From positions 310,001-374,000 of the forward strand of contig JAVJPW010000002.1 in NCBI GenBank assembly GCA_040217575.1: a stretch of DNA of 64,000 nt, written 5' to 3'. Numbering within the stretch: the first letter of the stretch is position 1; every line of letters starts with the position of its first letter. Source of the DNA: Pacificispira sp040217575 (GTDB lineage: Bacteria; Pseudomonadota; Alphaproteobacteria; UBA8366; Aestuariispiraceae). The notes beneath the pieces are model-generated. The model had not been told where the DNA came from and made no database searches. It saw nothing but the letters and a program-made list of their open reading frames with translations. Of the stretch, positions 9,163 to 16,669 are shown piece after piece. Position numbers and translations under genes: made by a program.

Positions 9163-10140
9163 ATGAGCCTCGCCCAGGACATCATTCAAGCAGCCACCGG
9201 GGAAACGGCAATTCTGACCGCCGCCGCAATCACCGCCGCGGCGGGGGTCGGCGCTGTCTGGACCGGGTTGATGGAACGCGGACCGTCGGCGCGCCGGGCG
9301 CGCGTCCTGTTGGGCCGACGGGCGGACCTTGCCAGTCAGGTTCGCGCGGCGGAACGGCGCGGCATGGTCCCGCTGACAACGACGCTTGCCATGAAGGTCG
9401 CCCATCGCTTCAAACTGTTCGGCAGCGCCCAGGCACGGGCGGCCCAGGTTAAACTGGAACGCGCAGGCCTACGGTCGCGCGACACGGTCGGCGTCTTTCT
9501 GGCGGCAAAGCTGTCGCTGCCGATGGTCTTCGGCATTGTAGCGGGCCTGATGCTGTTCGGGTTCGGTATGGGCGGGGACCTGCCGGGGTTGCTAAAACTG
9601 GCACTTGGCTGCCTTGCCGCCGGGTTGGGTTACATCGCGCCCGATCTTTATTGCCGAAACCGGTCTGACAAGCGGAAGGTCATTTTGCGCCGCGCCTTGC
9701 CGGATGCGCTGGATCTGATGGTTATCTGTACCGAAGCGGGACTGAACCTGGATTCCGCGTTTCAGCGCGTGGCCAGGGAATTTCACAAAGGATGCCCGGA
9801 GCTGGCGGACGAACTGGACCTGACCGCCGTCGAACTGGGATTTCTGGCCGAACGGCGCGATGCGCTGACAAACCTGGACCGGCGTACCGACCTGCCGGGC
9901 GTGGCCGCGCTGACCGGGACGCTGATCCAGGCGGAACGGTACGGCACGCCGCTTGCCCAGTCGTTGAGGGTTCTGGCGGCGGAAATGCGCGATCAGCGCC
10001 TGATGAAGGCAGAAGAAAAGGCGGCACGCCTGCCCGCGATCCTGACCGTGCCCATGGTGACTTTCATCCTGCCGGCGCTGTTCATCGTCCTGATCGGACC
10101 CGGCATCCTGAAAACCATCGACGGTCTGATGTCGCTATAG
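9163..10140 (+). CDS. tadC: Tad inner-membrane platform protein TadC
   Basis: Second T2SSF-domain platform protein of the Tad system, normally pairing with TadB. The 325-residue protein has an N-terminal helix, paired helices near residues 118-160, and the T2SSF segment ALPDALDLMVICTEAGLNLD with the later TLIQAERYGTPLAQSLRVLA. A C-terminal hydrophobic hairpin ends GPGILKTIDGLMSL. It is the last tad gene here. No tadD, tadE, tadF or tadG follows; the next gene is convergent, so minor pilins and the TPR protein must be elsewhere or absent. Confidence 0.93.
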   Translation: MSLAQDIIQAATGETAILTAAAITAAAGVGAVWTGLMERGPSARRARVLLGRRADLASQVRAAERRGMVPLTTTLAMKVAHRFKLFGSAQARAAQVKLERAGLRSRDTVGVFLAAKLSLPMVFGIVAGLMLFGFGMGGDLPGLLKLALGCLAAGLGYIAPDLYCRNRSDKRKVILRRALPDALDLMVICTEAGLNLDSAFQRVAREFHKGCPELADELDLTAVELGFLAERRDALTNLDRRTDLPGVAALTGTLIQAERYGTPLAQSLRVLAAEMRDQRLMKAEEKAARLPAILTVPMVTFILPALFIVLIGPGILKTIDGLMSL

Positions 10141-10150
10141 GATACCCCGG

Positions 10151-10951
10151 TCAGGCCGGTTTCGTGCCCACGAACATCGCCCAGCCGATGCGGGCGTCGG
10201 ACCCCAGTTCCGCACCCCATTGCCACATCGCGCGGTTGTGTTTCAGCGTTTCATCATCGATGCCGTCCAGTTCCGATGGTTCGGCGCGGTCAATGCGTCG
10301 CACCAGTTCGGCAAAATGCCTGGCCATGTTCGCGGTCCAGTCGACAGCACGCACACCCGTAAACCCGGCGGACCGGATCGCATGGGTGAAATCGTCGCGG
10401 CTCCACAGGTCGTCGGACCCGTGGCGATCCACGATGCGCTGGCGTTCGTCCGCCGACAGACGGGTCACGTCCGTCGTCTGTTCTGAAAAAACGATCCGGC
10501 CGCCCGGTCGCAGAACCCGAAAGGCTTCTGAAAAGACCCGCGCTTTGTCGGTTGCGTGGACCATGCATTCCTGGGACCAATGGGTGTCGAAACAGCCGTC
10601 ATCGAACGGCAAGGCATGAAAATCGGCCATCGCAAGGCGGATCTTCCCGGCTGCAATCTGCGGTGCACAGATTCGCGCGGCAATCTCCGCCTGTCGGAAG
10701 GAATAATTGGTTGCCAGAACACGGCATCCAACCACGTCCGCCAGGTACCGGGCGGTGGCACCCCAACCGCTTCCGACCTCCAGCACATCCTTTCCCGCGG
10801 ACAGTTCCGCCGCCTCCACCATCGCGTTTTTCGCGGCCCGCGTAGCGGCTGAAATTGACTGAACTCCATCGCCATACAGACCGAAATGAATGCTGTCGCC
10901 CCAGGCAAGCGCATACAGCCTGTCGACGGCATCGACGTCATACCGCTTCAT
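10151..10951 (-). CDS. Class I SAM-dependent methyltransferase, substrate unknown
   Basis: The 266-residue protein is a small-molecule type methyltransferase. SAM-binding motif I is VLEVGSGWGATAR at about 56-68. The acidic end of strand 2 is not obvious (CRVLATNYSFRQAEIA), motif II is ADFHALPFDDGCFDTHWSQE, and motif III is RVLRPGGRIVFSEQT. The layout resembles methyltransferases acting on sarcosine/dimethylglycine or on tocopherol-like quinones, but the substrate cannot be told from sequence alone. The N-terminus WGDSIHFGLYGDG is characteristic of that group. It converges with tadC (ten bases apart) and diverges from the acetyltransferase-like gene at 11030. Confidence 0.85.
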   Translation of the reverse strand: MKRYDVDAVDRLYALAWGDSIHFGLYGDGVQSISAATRAAKNAMVEAAELSAGKDVLEVGSGWGATARYLADVVGCRVLATNYSFRQAEIAARICAPQIAAGKIRLAMADFHALPFDDGCFDTHWSQECMVHATDKARVFSEAFRVLRPGGRIVFSEQTTDVTRLSADERQRIVDRHGSDDLWSRDDFTHAIRSAGFTGVRAVDWTANMARHFAELVRRIDRAEPSELDGIDDETLKHNRAMWQWGAELGSDARIGWAMFVGTKPA

Positions 10952-11029
10952 TTTTTCGCCTTTTGATATAAAAAACTGACAAAACGCGTCACTCTCGACC
11001 TTGGGTAATTAACCATGAAGGGACGAGAG

Positions 11030-11719
11030 ATGACAGTACAATTCAATGCAATCAAGGCTTCCTGCTACGTAACGAAGCAGGTTGAACGCGCACGGCAGAA
11101 GGGACTCACCCTGGAATTGATGGATGACTTCGATCTATTGCTTAAGGTAGTGGAGGAGACATCCGACCGGGCCCCGCTGACCCCAATTTTCGACAATCGG
11201 GTCTGCGATGTTGGGTCCCACAACGCCTTTTGGGTCAAGGGTACGGCGGCGGACGGCAGGGTGGTTCACCTGCAGGCGGTGCGGCGCGATGATCTGGAAG
11301 GCGAATCGCTGTCCGACTTCCTGGCCCGGATGGGTCCGCACCTGATGTCGCCCCACATTCCCGGCATTCCGGAAGAATCGGACTATGGCGCCTGCCGGTA
11401 CGTGCGGGAAATGACGGGCCGGCTCTGCTACCATGGGGAGGTATGGCTGAGCCAGACCGGCGAGTTCCGCGGTCAGGGGCTGGGCGTGGCATTGCCGCGG
11501 CTTGGGGTTGCGCTGGCGCTCATGCGGTGGGCACCGGACGGGATATACGGTTTCGTGCATCCCGACCTGGTATTGAAGGGAATACCGGCGCGCTATGGCT
11601 ACATGCACACGCATCCGTTCGGCATTCGCTGGAAACGAAAGGACGGCCTGGGAACGCTGGATGAAAGCATCACCTGGATGACGGGGGAGGATATGAGCGA
11701 TCTGATCGAAGCGGCATGA
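11030..11719 (+). CDS. Acetyltransferase-like (GNAT-fold) protein, function unknown
   Basis: The 229-residue protein has no family I can name with certainty. The C-terminal half looks like a GNAT acyl-CoA binding region. It reads HGEVWLSQTGEFRGQGLGVA, with the pyrophosphate-loop-like RGQGLG at residues 147-152, followed by a helix and GIYGFVHPDLVLKGIPARYG, which resembles the strand-4/helix-4 region of GNATs. The N-terminal 90 residues are unassigned. The ATG at 11030 has AAGGGA six bases upstream and is preferred over the ATG at 11015. It is divergent from a methyltransferase and about 120 bases before the RegB-like kinase. A role in that pathway is only a guess. Confidence 0.7.
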   Translation: MTVQFNAIKASCYVTKQVERARQKGLTLELMDDFDLLLKVVEETSDRAPLTPIFDNRVCDVGSHNAFWVKGTAADGRVVHLQAVRRDDLEGESLSDFLARMGPHLMSPHIPGIPEESDYGACRYVREMTGRLCYHGEVWLSQTGEFRGQGLGVALPRLGVALALMRWAPDGIYGFVHPDLVLKGIPARYGYMHTHPFGIRWKRKDGLGTLDESITWMTGEDMSDLIEAA

Positions 11720-11840
11720 AAATGCCGTTTGCGACAAACGCTCTTCTTTCCAATCGTTGCCCGCGACACTTGCCCGACGCGGATTTCGCATGCTGGACTG
11801 ATGCGTATCGGTTTTTCAGTCAGCAGGCGGAGTGGCGGCG

Positions 11841-13220
11841 ATGGGCAAGTCGGATACCGAAGGACAAAGCACGGAAAAGGCGGAGCCGGCGATCGGGCTT
11901 CGGGTGGGCCGTGCGGGGTCCGTTGCGAAAGGGTACTATTTCCCTGCGGAACCGAAAGGCCGGCGCCGTGTCGGCCTTAACATGGCGACATTGGTCCTGT
12001 TGCGTTGGATAGCGGTGTCCGGTCAGACGGTGACCCTGTTTTTGGTGTCATCTTATTTCAATTTCGACCTTCCGGGCGTGCCCTGCGCGTTAACGGTCGG
12101 CGCGCTTGCCATTTCGAACATCGCGCTGATGTATGCGAAATGGCGCCGTCTTTCCGAAGTGCGGGTCGCCCTGATCATGGGATTCGACCTGGTCCAGCTT
12201 TCGTTGCTGGTCGGACTGACGGGGGGACTGGAAAACCCGTTCGCCCTGTTGCTGCTGGCGCCGGTCACGGTGTCGGCGACCATTCTGGGCGGGCGCTGGA
12301 CGGTGATCGTGACATTGGCTGCCCTTGCGGTGACGACCGTTGTCGCGGCCTTTCACCTGCCCCTGCCGTGGGGGACGGCAACGCCGCCGCCGGATTTGCC
12401 GCAGACTTACCGACTTGGTCTGTGGACGGCCCTTGCCATGTCGATCGTCTTCATCGCCACCTATATCTGGACCGCATCCGAAGGAACCCGCCGTGTCAGC
12501 GCGGCGCTTACCGCATCTGCCGAGGCGCTGGCCCGGGAACGCGAAATGTCGTCGCTGGGGACGCTGGCTGCCGCGGCAGCGCATGAACTGGGCTCCCCCC
12601 TGTCGACGATTGCGCTGGTCACAAAGGATCTTTTGTCCTCGGTCGACCGCAGCAGCCCGCTTTACGAAGACATCGAACTGCTGAAAAGCCAGTCCGACCG
12701 CTGCCGGGAAATCCTGGTCGGACTGTCCAGTCGGCCTTCCAGCCGCACCGGAGATCCGTTCGAAGTGATGCCGCTTTCGAACCTGGTGGAAATCAGCGCC
12801 CAGGGTCACGTTCCGGAATCGGTGGCTTTCGACATCATCGTGGACGAAACGTCCGAAGGGCCGGAACCGCAGGTGGCACGCAGCCCCGAGTTCCTGAACG
12901 GGCTTGGGAACTTCCTGTCCAATGCGGGCCAGTTCGCAAAGACCGAGGTCGAGGCTCGGCTTCTTTGGAACGACGAGGATATCTGGGTATCCGTCCGGGA
13001 CGACGGCCCTGGATTTCCGCTGCCGGTGCTCCAGAATATAGGGGAACCCTATATGTCGACCCGCGCGGGAAAGGATGGGCATATGGGTCTGGGCGTCTTT
13101 ATCGCCACGACGCTGTTGGAAACCATCGGCGGGCAGGTTGAGTTCCGAAATCGGGAAGGCGCGGAAGTCCTTGTCTACTGGCCGCGCGAAGTCTTGGAAG
13201 CCGGGGGCGATGGGGTATAG
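11841..13220 (+). CDS. regB: RegB/PrrB/ActS-type redox sensor histidine kinase
   Basis: Membrane sensor kinase of the RegBA global redox system, which controls respiration, nitrogen and carbon metabolism in alphaproteobacteria. The 459-residue protein has about six N-terminal membrane helices. It carries the RegB-specific quinone-binding signature GGLENPF at 128-134, the H-box AAAAHELGSPLSTIAL with phospho-His248, and the conserved redox-active cysteine in DRCREIL (Cys288, the equivalent of Cys265 of Rhodobacter capsulatus RegB). The ATPase domain ends with DDGPGFP and GLGVFIATTLLE. The ATG at 11841 is chosen over a GTG at 11832 because AGGCGGAG lies at a usable distance. The partner regulator follows 42 bases later. 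Confidence 0.92.
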   Translation: MGKSDTEGQSTEKAEPAIGLRVGRAGSVAKGYYFPAEPKGRRRVGLNMATLVLLRWIAVSGQTVTLFLVSSYFNFDLPGVPCALTVGALAISNIALMYAKWRRLSEVRVALIMGFDLVQLSLLVGLTGGLENPFALLLLAPVTVSATILGGRWTVIVTLAALAVTTVVAAFHLPLPWGTATPPPDLPQTYRLGLWTALAMSIVFIATYIWTASEGTRRVSAALTASAEALAREREMSSLGTLAAAAAHELGSPLSTIALVTKDLLSSVDRSSPLYEDIELLKSQSDRCREILVGLSSRPSSRTGDPFEVMPLSNLVEISAQGHVPESVAFDIIVDETSEGPEPQVARSPEFLNGLGNFLSNAGQFAKTEVEARLLWNDEDIWVSVRDDGPGFPLPVLQNIGEPYMSTRAGKDGHMGLGVFIATTLLETIGGQVEFRNREGAEVLVYWPREVLEAGGDGV

Positions 13221-13262
13221 TGCGTCAAAACAACTCCATATTGGTTGGACGATGGAGGGGGC

Positions 13263-13817
13263 ATGACTGAAGAGATTCCGGCGCATATTCGCGATCGCAG
13301 CCTGTTGATCGTGGATGACGACACGCCGCTTCGCAACCGGCTGGTCCGCGCCATGGAACAGCGCGGGTTCGAAGTGACGGGCGCCGCCAGCGTGGCCGAG
13401 GGGCTGGAGGCTGCGGCCCACCGCGCGCCGGCCTTTGCCATCCTGGACATGCGGCTGGAGGATGGTACCGGCCTGGATATTGTCGAAGCGCTGCGCGATG
13501 CGCGTGCCGACATCCGCATCGTCATGCTGACCGGGTACGGAAACATCGCCAGCGCTGTGGCCGCGGTGAAAAAGGGGGCGGTCGACTATCTGGCCAAACC
13601 GGCAGACGCGGATCAGATTTTCGCCGCCCTGATTGAAGAAGGCGGGCCGCTGCCGCCGCCGCCCGAAGACCCGATGTCGGCGGACCGGGTGCGCTGGGAA
13701 CACATTCAGCGCGTCTTCGAACAGTGCAACCGCAACGTATCCGAAACCGCCAGGCGGCTTAAGATGCATCGCCGCACGCTTCAGCGGATTCTGAACAAGC
13801 ACGCGCCCCGGGGCTAA
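13263..13817 (+). CDS. regA: RegA/PrrA/ActR-type response regulator
   Basis: DNA-binding response regulator paired with the RegB-like kinase. The 184-residue product has an N-terminal receiver domain with phospho-acceptor Asp62 in FAILDMRLEDG, the acidic pocket VDDD, the conserved Thr in VMLTGYG and Lys in YLAKPAD. A Pro-rich hinge (LPPPPEDP) leads to a Fis-type helix-turn-helix, VSETARRLKMHRRTLQRIL, which is nearly invariant in RegA/PrrA/ActR. The start at 13263 has GGAGGGGG just upstream; a TTG at 13245 precedes that site and is unlikely. A shared transcript with the kinase gene is probable. Confidence 0.94.
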   Translation: MTEEIPAHIRDRSLLIVDDDTPLRNRLVRAMEQRGFEVTGAASVAEGLEAAAHRAPAFAILDMRLEDGTGLDIVEALRDARADIRIVMLTGYGNIASAVAAVKKGAVDYLAKPADADQIFAALIEEGGPLPPPPEDPMSADRVRWEHIQRVFEQCNRNVSETARRLKMHRRTLQRILNKHAPRG

Positions 13818-13915
13818 CTGGACAGGGCGTATTCAGCAAAGTTCCGGACGGTTTTTCGGCTGACGGGCGCTTTCGCGTCTGTTAGGGCTTTCCCGTATGA
13901 GCACCCCGCCGGCAA

Positions 13916-13929
13916 CAGGGTTCACCCTG
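13916..13929. promoter_or_regulatory. 14-base dyad upstream of cbiX
   Basis: CAGGGT-TC-ACCCTG is a six-base perfect inverted repeat with a two-base centre, lying 64 bases before the cbiX start in the 176-base gap after regA. It could be an operator for the cobalamin operon or a small RNA hairpin. The gap was read for a cobalamin riboswitch and no B12-box-like element was recognised. Confidence 0.3.
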
Positions 13930-13993
13930 GGGGGCAAATTGGCGCCGGATCAAAACGATACCATGCGAACCCAAGCGACGGACGGGGGCAAAT

Positions 13994-15112
13994 ATGTCCA
14001 GCAAGGCAGCGGCGAAAGCCGCGACCCAGACTGAAATTCCCACCCATATCGGCGATGACAGGATCGGCATCATGATCTGTGGTCATGGCAGCCGCGATCC
14101 GGGCGCTGTTTCGGAGTTCGAACAGATTGCCCAGGCGATGAAGGCCCGCTGGCCGCATCTGCCGGTCGAATACGGGTTTCTTGAATTTGCAACGCCCATC
14201 ATACGGACCGGCCTGGACCGGCTGCGCGAACAAGGCGTGACGCGGGTCCTGGCCGTGCCGGGCATGCTGTTTGCTGCCGGCCACGCGAAAAACGACATCC
14301 CGTCGGTGCTGAATACCTATGCGGCGCAGAATCCGGGCATGGACATCCAGTATGGCCGCGAATTGGCGGTAGACCTGAAGATGTTGCAGGCGGCGGGTGC
14401 GCGGGTTGCCGAAGCGCTGGACGATCGCGTCGCGCGGCAGGATACGCTGTTGTGCGTCATCGGGCGCGGTGCGTCGGACCCGGACGCGAATTCCAACGTC
14501 GCAAAGGTCATGCGCATGCTTTGGGAAGGCATGGGATTCGGCTGGGGTGAGGTCGGCTATTCCGGTGTGACCTTTCCACTGGTGGAACCGGCATTGGAGC
14601 ACTGTGCGCGGATGGGATACAGGCGGATCGTCGTATTCCCCTATTTCCTGTTCACCGGGATCCTGATCAAGCGAATCTACGACTACACGGACATGGTCGC
14701 GGCGCGCCATCCCGACATCGAATTCGTCAAGGCCGGATACCTGAACGACCACCCGTCGGTGATGGATACATTCGCCGACCGGGTCGCGGAAATCCTGGAC
14801 GGCGCGAACAACATGAACTGCCAGATGTGCAAATACCGCACACAGGTTCTTGGGTTCGAGGAAGAGGTCGGCCTGCCGCAGGAAAGCCACCACCATCACG
14901 TGGAAGGAATCGGTGTCGGCGTGGACCATGACCCCGGACATTCCCATACGCATGACCACCATGGACACCACCACAACCATGATCACGGCCACCACCATCA
15001 TGACCATGGTCACGACCATGGGCACCATCACCACCCCTACCCGCATGCCGACCATCCCCATGGCCCCCGGTCGATGGCCGAAGGGGTGAAGCTTCCCGGT
15101 TCTTCAGACTGA
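13994..15112 (+). CDS. cbiX: CbiX-type sirohydrochlorin cobaltochelatase with His-rich tail
   Basis: Inserts cobalt into sirohydrochlorin (or handles cobalt for corrin synthesis). The 372-residue protein has the CbiX/CbiK fold, with an N-terminal catalytic block starting GIMICGHGSRDPGAVSEFEQ (metal-binding His in GHGSRDP) and a second block ending VVFPYFLFTGILIKRI. The motif MNCQMC at residues 274-279 fits MxCxxC, which in the long CbiX form binds a 4Fe-4S cluster. The stretch from about residue 298 to 358 is extremely rich in His, Asp and Gly and should bind Co/Ni/Zn. It leads the corrin operon; the next gene starts 16 bases after its stop. Confidence 0.9.
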   Translation: MSSKAAAKAATQTEIPTHIGDDRIGIMICGHGSRDPGAVSEFEQIAQAMKARWPHLPVEYGFLEFATPIIRTGLDRLREQGVTRVLAVPGMLFAAGHAKNDIPSVLNTYAAQNPGMDIQYGRELAVDLKMLQAAGARVAEALDDRVARQDTLLCVIGRGASDPDANSNVAKVMRMLWEGMGFGWGEVGYSGVTFPLVEPALEHCARMGYRRIVVFPYFLFTGILIKRIYDYTDMVAARHPDIEFVKAGYLNDHPSVMDTFADRVAEILDGANNMNCQMCKYRTQVLGFEEEVGLPQESHHHHVEGIGVGVDHDPGHSHTHDHHGHHHNHDHGHHHHDHGHDHGHHHHPYPHADHPHGPRSMAEGVKLPGSSD

Positions 15113-15128
15113 TCGGGACCCGCCGCCC

Positions 15129-16043
15129 ATGCCTGCGTTCGATGCCTATGTCATGGTCGATTGGTCGGCCGCGAGGACCCCGAAGCGGGGCAGGGATTCC
15201 ATATGGATCGCCTGTGTCGAACGTCATGCGCGCGGATTGCGCCGTACGGTCCTGGAAAACCCGGCGACCCGGGCCGCCGCGACGGGTCGCCTGGGTGACC
15301 TCCTGGTGCGTCTGGCCGATGGTGGAAAGCGCGTGCTGGCCGGGTTCGATTTTCCATTCGGTTATCCGGTTGGCACCGGTGCGCGTCTGGGTCATGACGG
15401 GCTGGTCTGGCGCCGCACATGGGCACAGATCGCGGACCTTCTGGACGATGCGGACGACAACGCCAACAACCGCTTCGATGTGGCGGAAACCCTGAACCGG
15501 GCCTTGAGCGGTGAAGCCTTCCCCTTCTGGGGAAACACGGAACGACGGGACCGCCCGTTCCTGAAATTCCGCGGGCGCCGTGCCCATGGGCCGGGCGATC
15601 TGTCCGAACGCCGCCTGTGTGAGGCGCGTGTCCGCACGACCAAACCGGTATGGCAGTTGGCCTATAACGGGTCGGTCGGGTCCCAGGCGCTGACGGGCAT
15701 TCCCCGCGTCTGGCAGTTGCGCACCGATGCGCGTCTGGCCTTCCGGACACAGATATGGCCGTTCGAAACCGGCTTGGCGGATGCGCCTGCGGCCCGCGTC
15801 ATCCTGGCGGAAGTCTATCCGTCGATCCTGCCGCCTGAAAATCTGCCGAATTTGCCCAAGGATGCGGGCCAGGTCAGCGCCATGGCAAAGGCTTTGGCGC
15901 GGTGGGACGATGCGGGACGTCTGGCGGCGCTGATGGCCGGCGACCCGGGGTTGAGCGACGAGGAGGTCCGCATTGTCGAAACCGAAGAGGCATGGATTCT
16001 GGGTGTGACCGACCGCCCGGAACCGCTGGAGCATGCGGCATGA
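15129..16043 (+). CDS. Conserved protein of unknown function in the cobalamin operon
   Basis: A 304-residue soluble protein for which I cannot give a function. It begins FDAYVMVDWSAARTPKRGRD, an Asp-containing strand followed by IWIACVER, and later has VLAGFDFPFGYPVG. These spaced acidic strands resemble an RNase-H-like fold as in DUF429 proteins (inference only). Related proteins have sometimes been labelled molybdopterin-guanine dinucleotide synthesis proteins, without clear support in this sequence. No signal peptide or membrane segment is seen. Its stop overlaps the cobH start (ATGA at 16040), so it is translated with the corrin enzymes, which points to a role in cobalamin or cobalt handling. 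Confidence 0.85.
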   Translation: MPAFDAYVMVDWSAARTPKRGRDSIWIACVERHARGLRRTVLENPATRAAATGRLGDLLVRLADGGKRVLAGFDFPFGYPVGTGARLGHDGLVWRRTWAQIADLLDDADDNANNRFDVAETLNRALSGEAFPFWGNTERRDRPFLKFRGRRAHGPGDLSERRLCEARVRTTKPVWQLAYNGSVGSQALTGIPRVWQLRTDARLAFRTQIWPFETGLADAPAARVILAEVYPSILPPENLPNLPKDAGQVSAMAKALARWDDAGRLAALMAGDPGLSDEEVRIVETEEAWILGVTDRPEPLEHAA

Positions 16044-16669
16044 GCGCCTATTCCTATATCCGGGACCCGGTGGAAATCTATCGCGAAAGCGAACGGATGA
16101 TCCGTGCCGTTGCGGACCTGTCTGCCGTGCCGGACGCGCTGCACGGTGTGGCAATCCGGCTGATCCACACCGCGGGCAGACCCGAAATAACCGCCAATCT
16201 TACGGCAAGCGCGGGCGCGATGGATGCCGGACGGGCCGCCCTGTCCGCCGGTGCGCCGATCCTGTGCGATGTCGAAATGGTGTCGAAGGGCATCATCCGG
16301 TCGCGCCTGCCTGCCGACAATGCGGTGATGTGCACGCTTAATCTGGGGTCCGTCCCGGCGCTTGCCCGTCAATTGGGCACGACCCGATCCGCTGCGGCGG
16401 TGGAACTCTGGCGGCCCTGGATCGACGGCGCTGTCGTCGCCATCGGCAATGCGCCGACCGCGCTGTTCCATCTTTTGGGACGGTTGGCGGACGGCTGGCC
16501 GAAACCGGCATTGATCCTTGGGTTTCCGGTAGGCTTCGTCGGGGCGGCCGAATCGAAGGACGCGCTGATCGAAAGCGGCCATGCCCATATCGCCCTGACC
16601 GGCCGTGAAGGCGGCAGCGCCTATGCCGCCGCAGCCGTCAACGCCCTGTGCGGGGGATTGTCCGAATGA
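16040..16669 (+). CDS. cobH: Precorrin-8X methylmutase CobH/CbiC
   Basis: Moves the C-11 methyl group to C-12, turning precorrin-8x into hydrogenobyrinic acid (or the cobalt form into cobyrinic acid). The 209-residue length is typical. Visible family features are the N-terminal YIRDPVEIYRESERMIRA, the active-site region with RLIHTAGRPEI (catalytic His), the DVEMVSKGI segment, and the C-terminal PVGFVGAAESKDAL. The start overlaps the stop of the upstream gene (ATGA), and its own stop overlaps the cobL start. Confidence 0.96.
   Translation: MSAYSYIRDPVEIYRESERMIRAVADLSAVPDALHGVAIRLIHTAGRPEITANLTASAGAMDAGRAALSAGAPILCDVEMVSKGIIRSRLPADNAVMCTLNLGSVPALARQLGTTRSAAAVELWRPWIDGAVVAIGNAPTALFHLLGRLADGWPKPALILGFPVGFVGAAESKDALIESGHAHIALTGREGGSAYAAAAVNALCGGLSE

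Noticed and set aside
11716..12012. 98-residue frame before the RegB-like gene
   Set aside because: It overlaps the kinase start in another frame, is Arg-rich and has no recognisable domain.
13818..13993. Cobalamin riboswitch before the corrin operon
   Set aside because: The gap was read for the B12-box and the paired core, and nothing similar was found. Only a 14-base dyad is present.
14940..15060. DNA repeat array in the cbiX 3' end
   Set aside because: The repetitive CAC/CAT/GAC pattern is in frame and simply encodes the His/Asp-rich tail.
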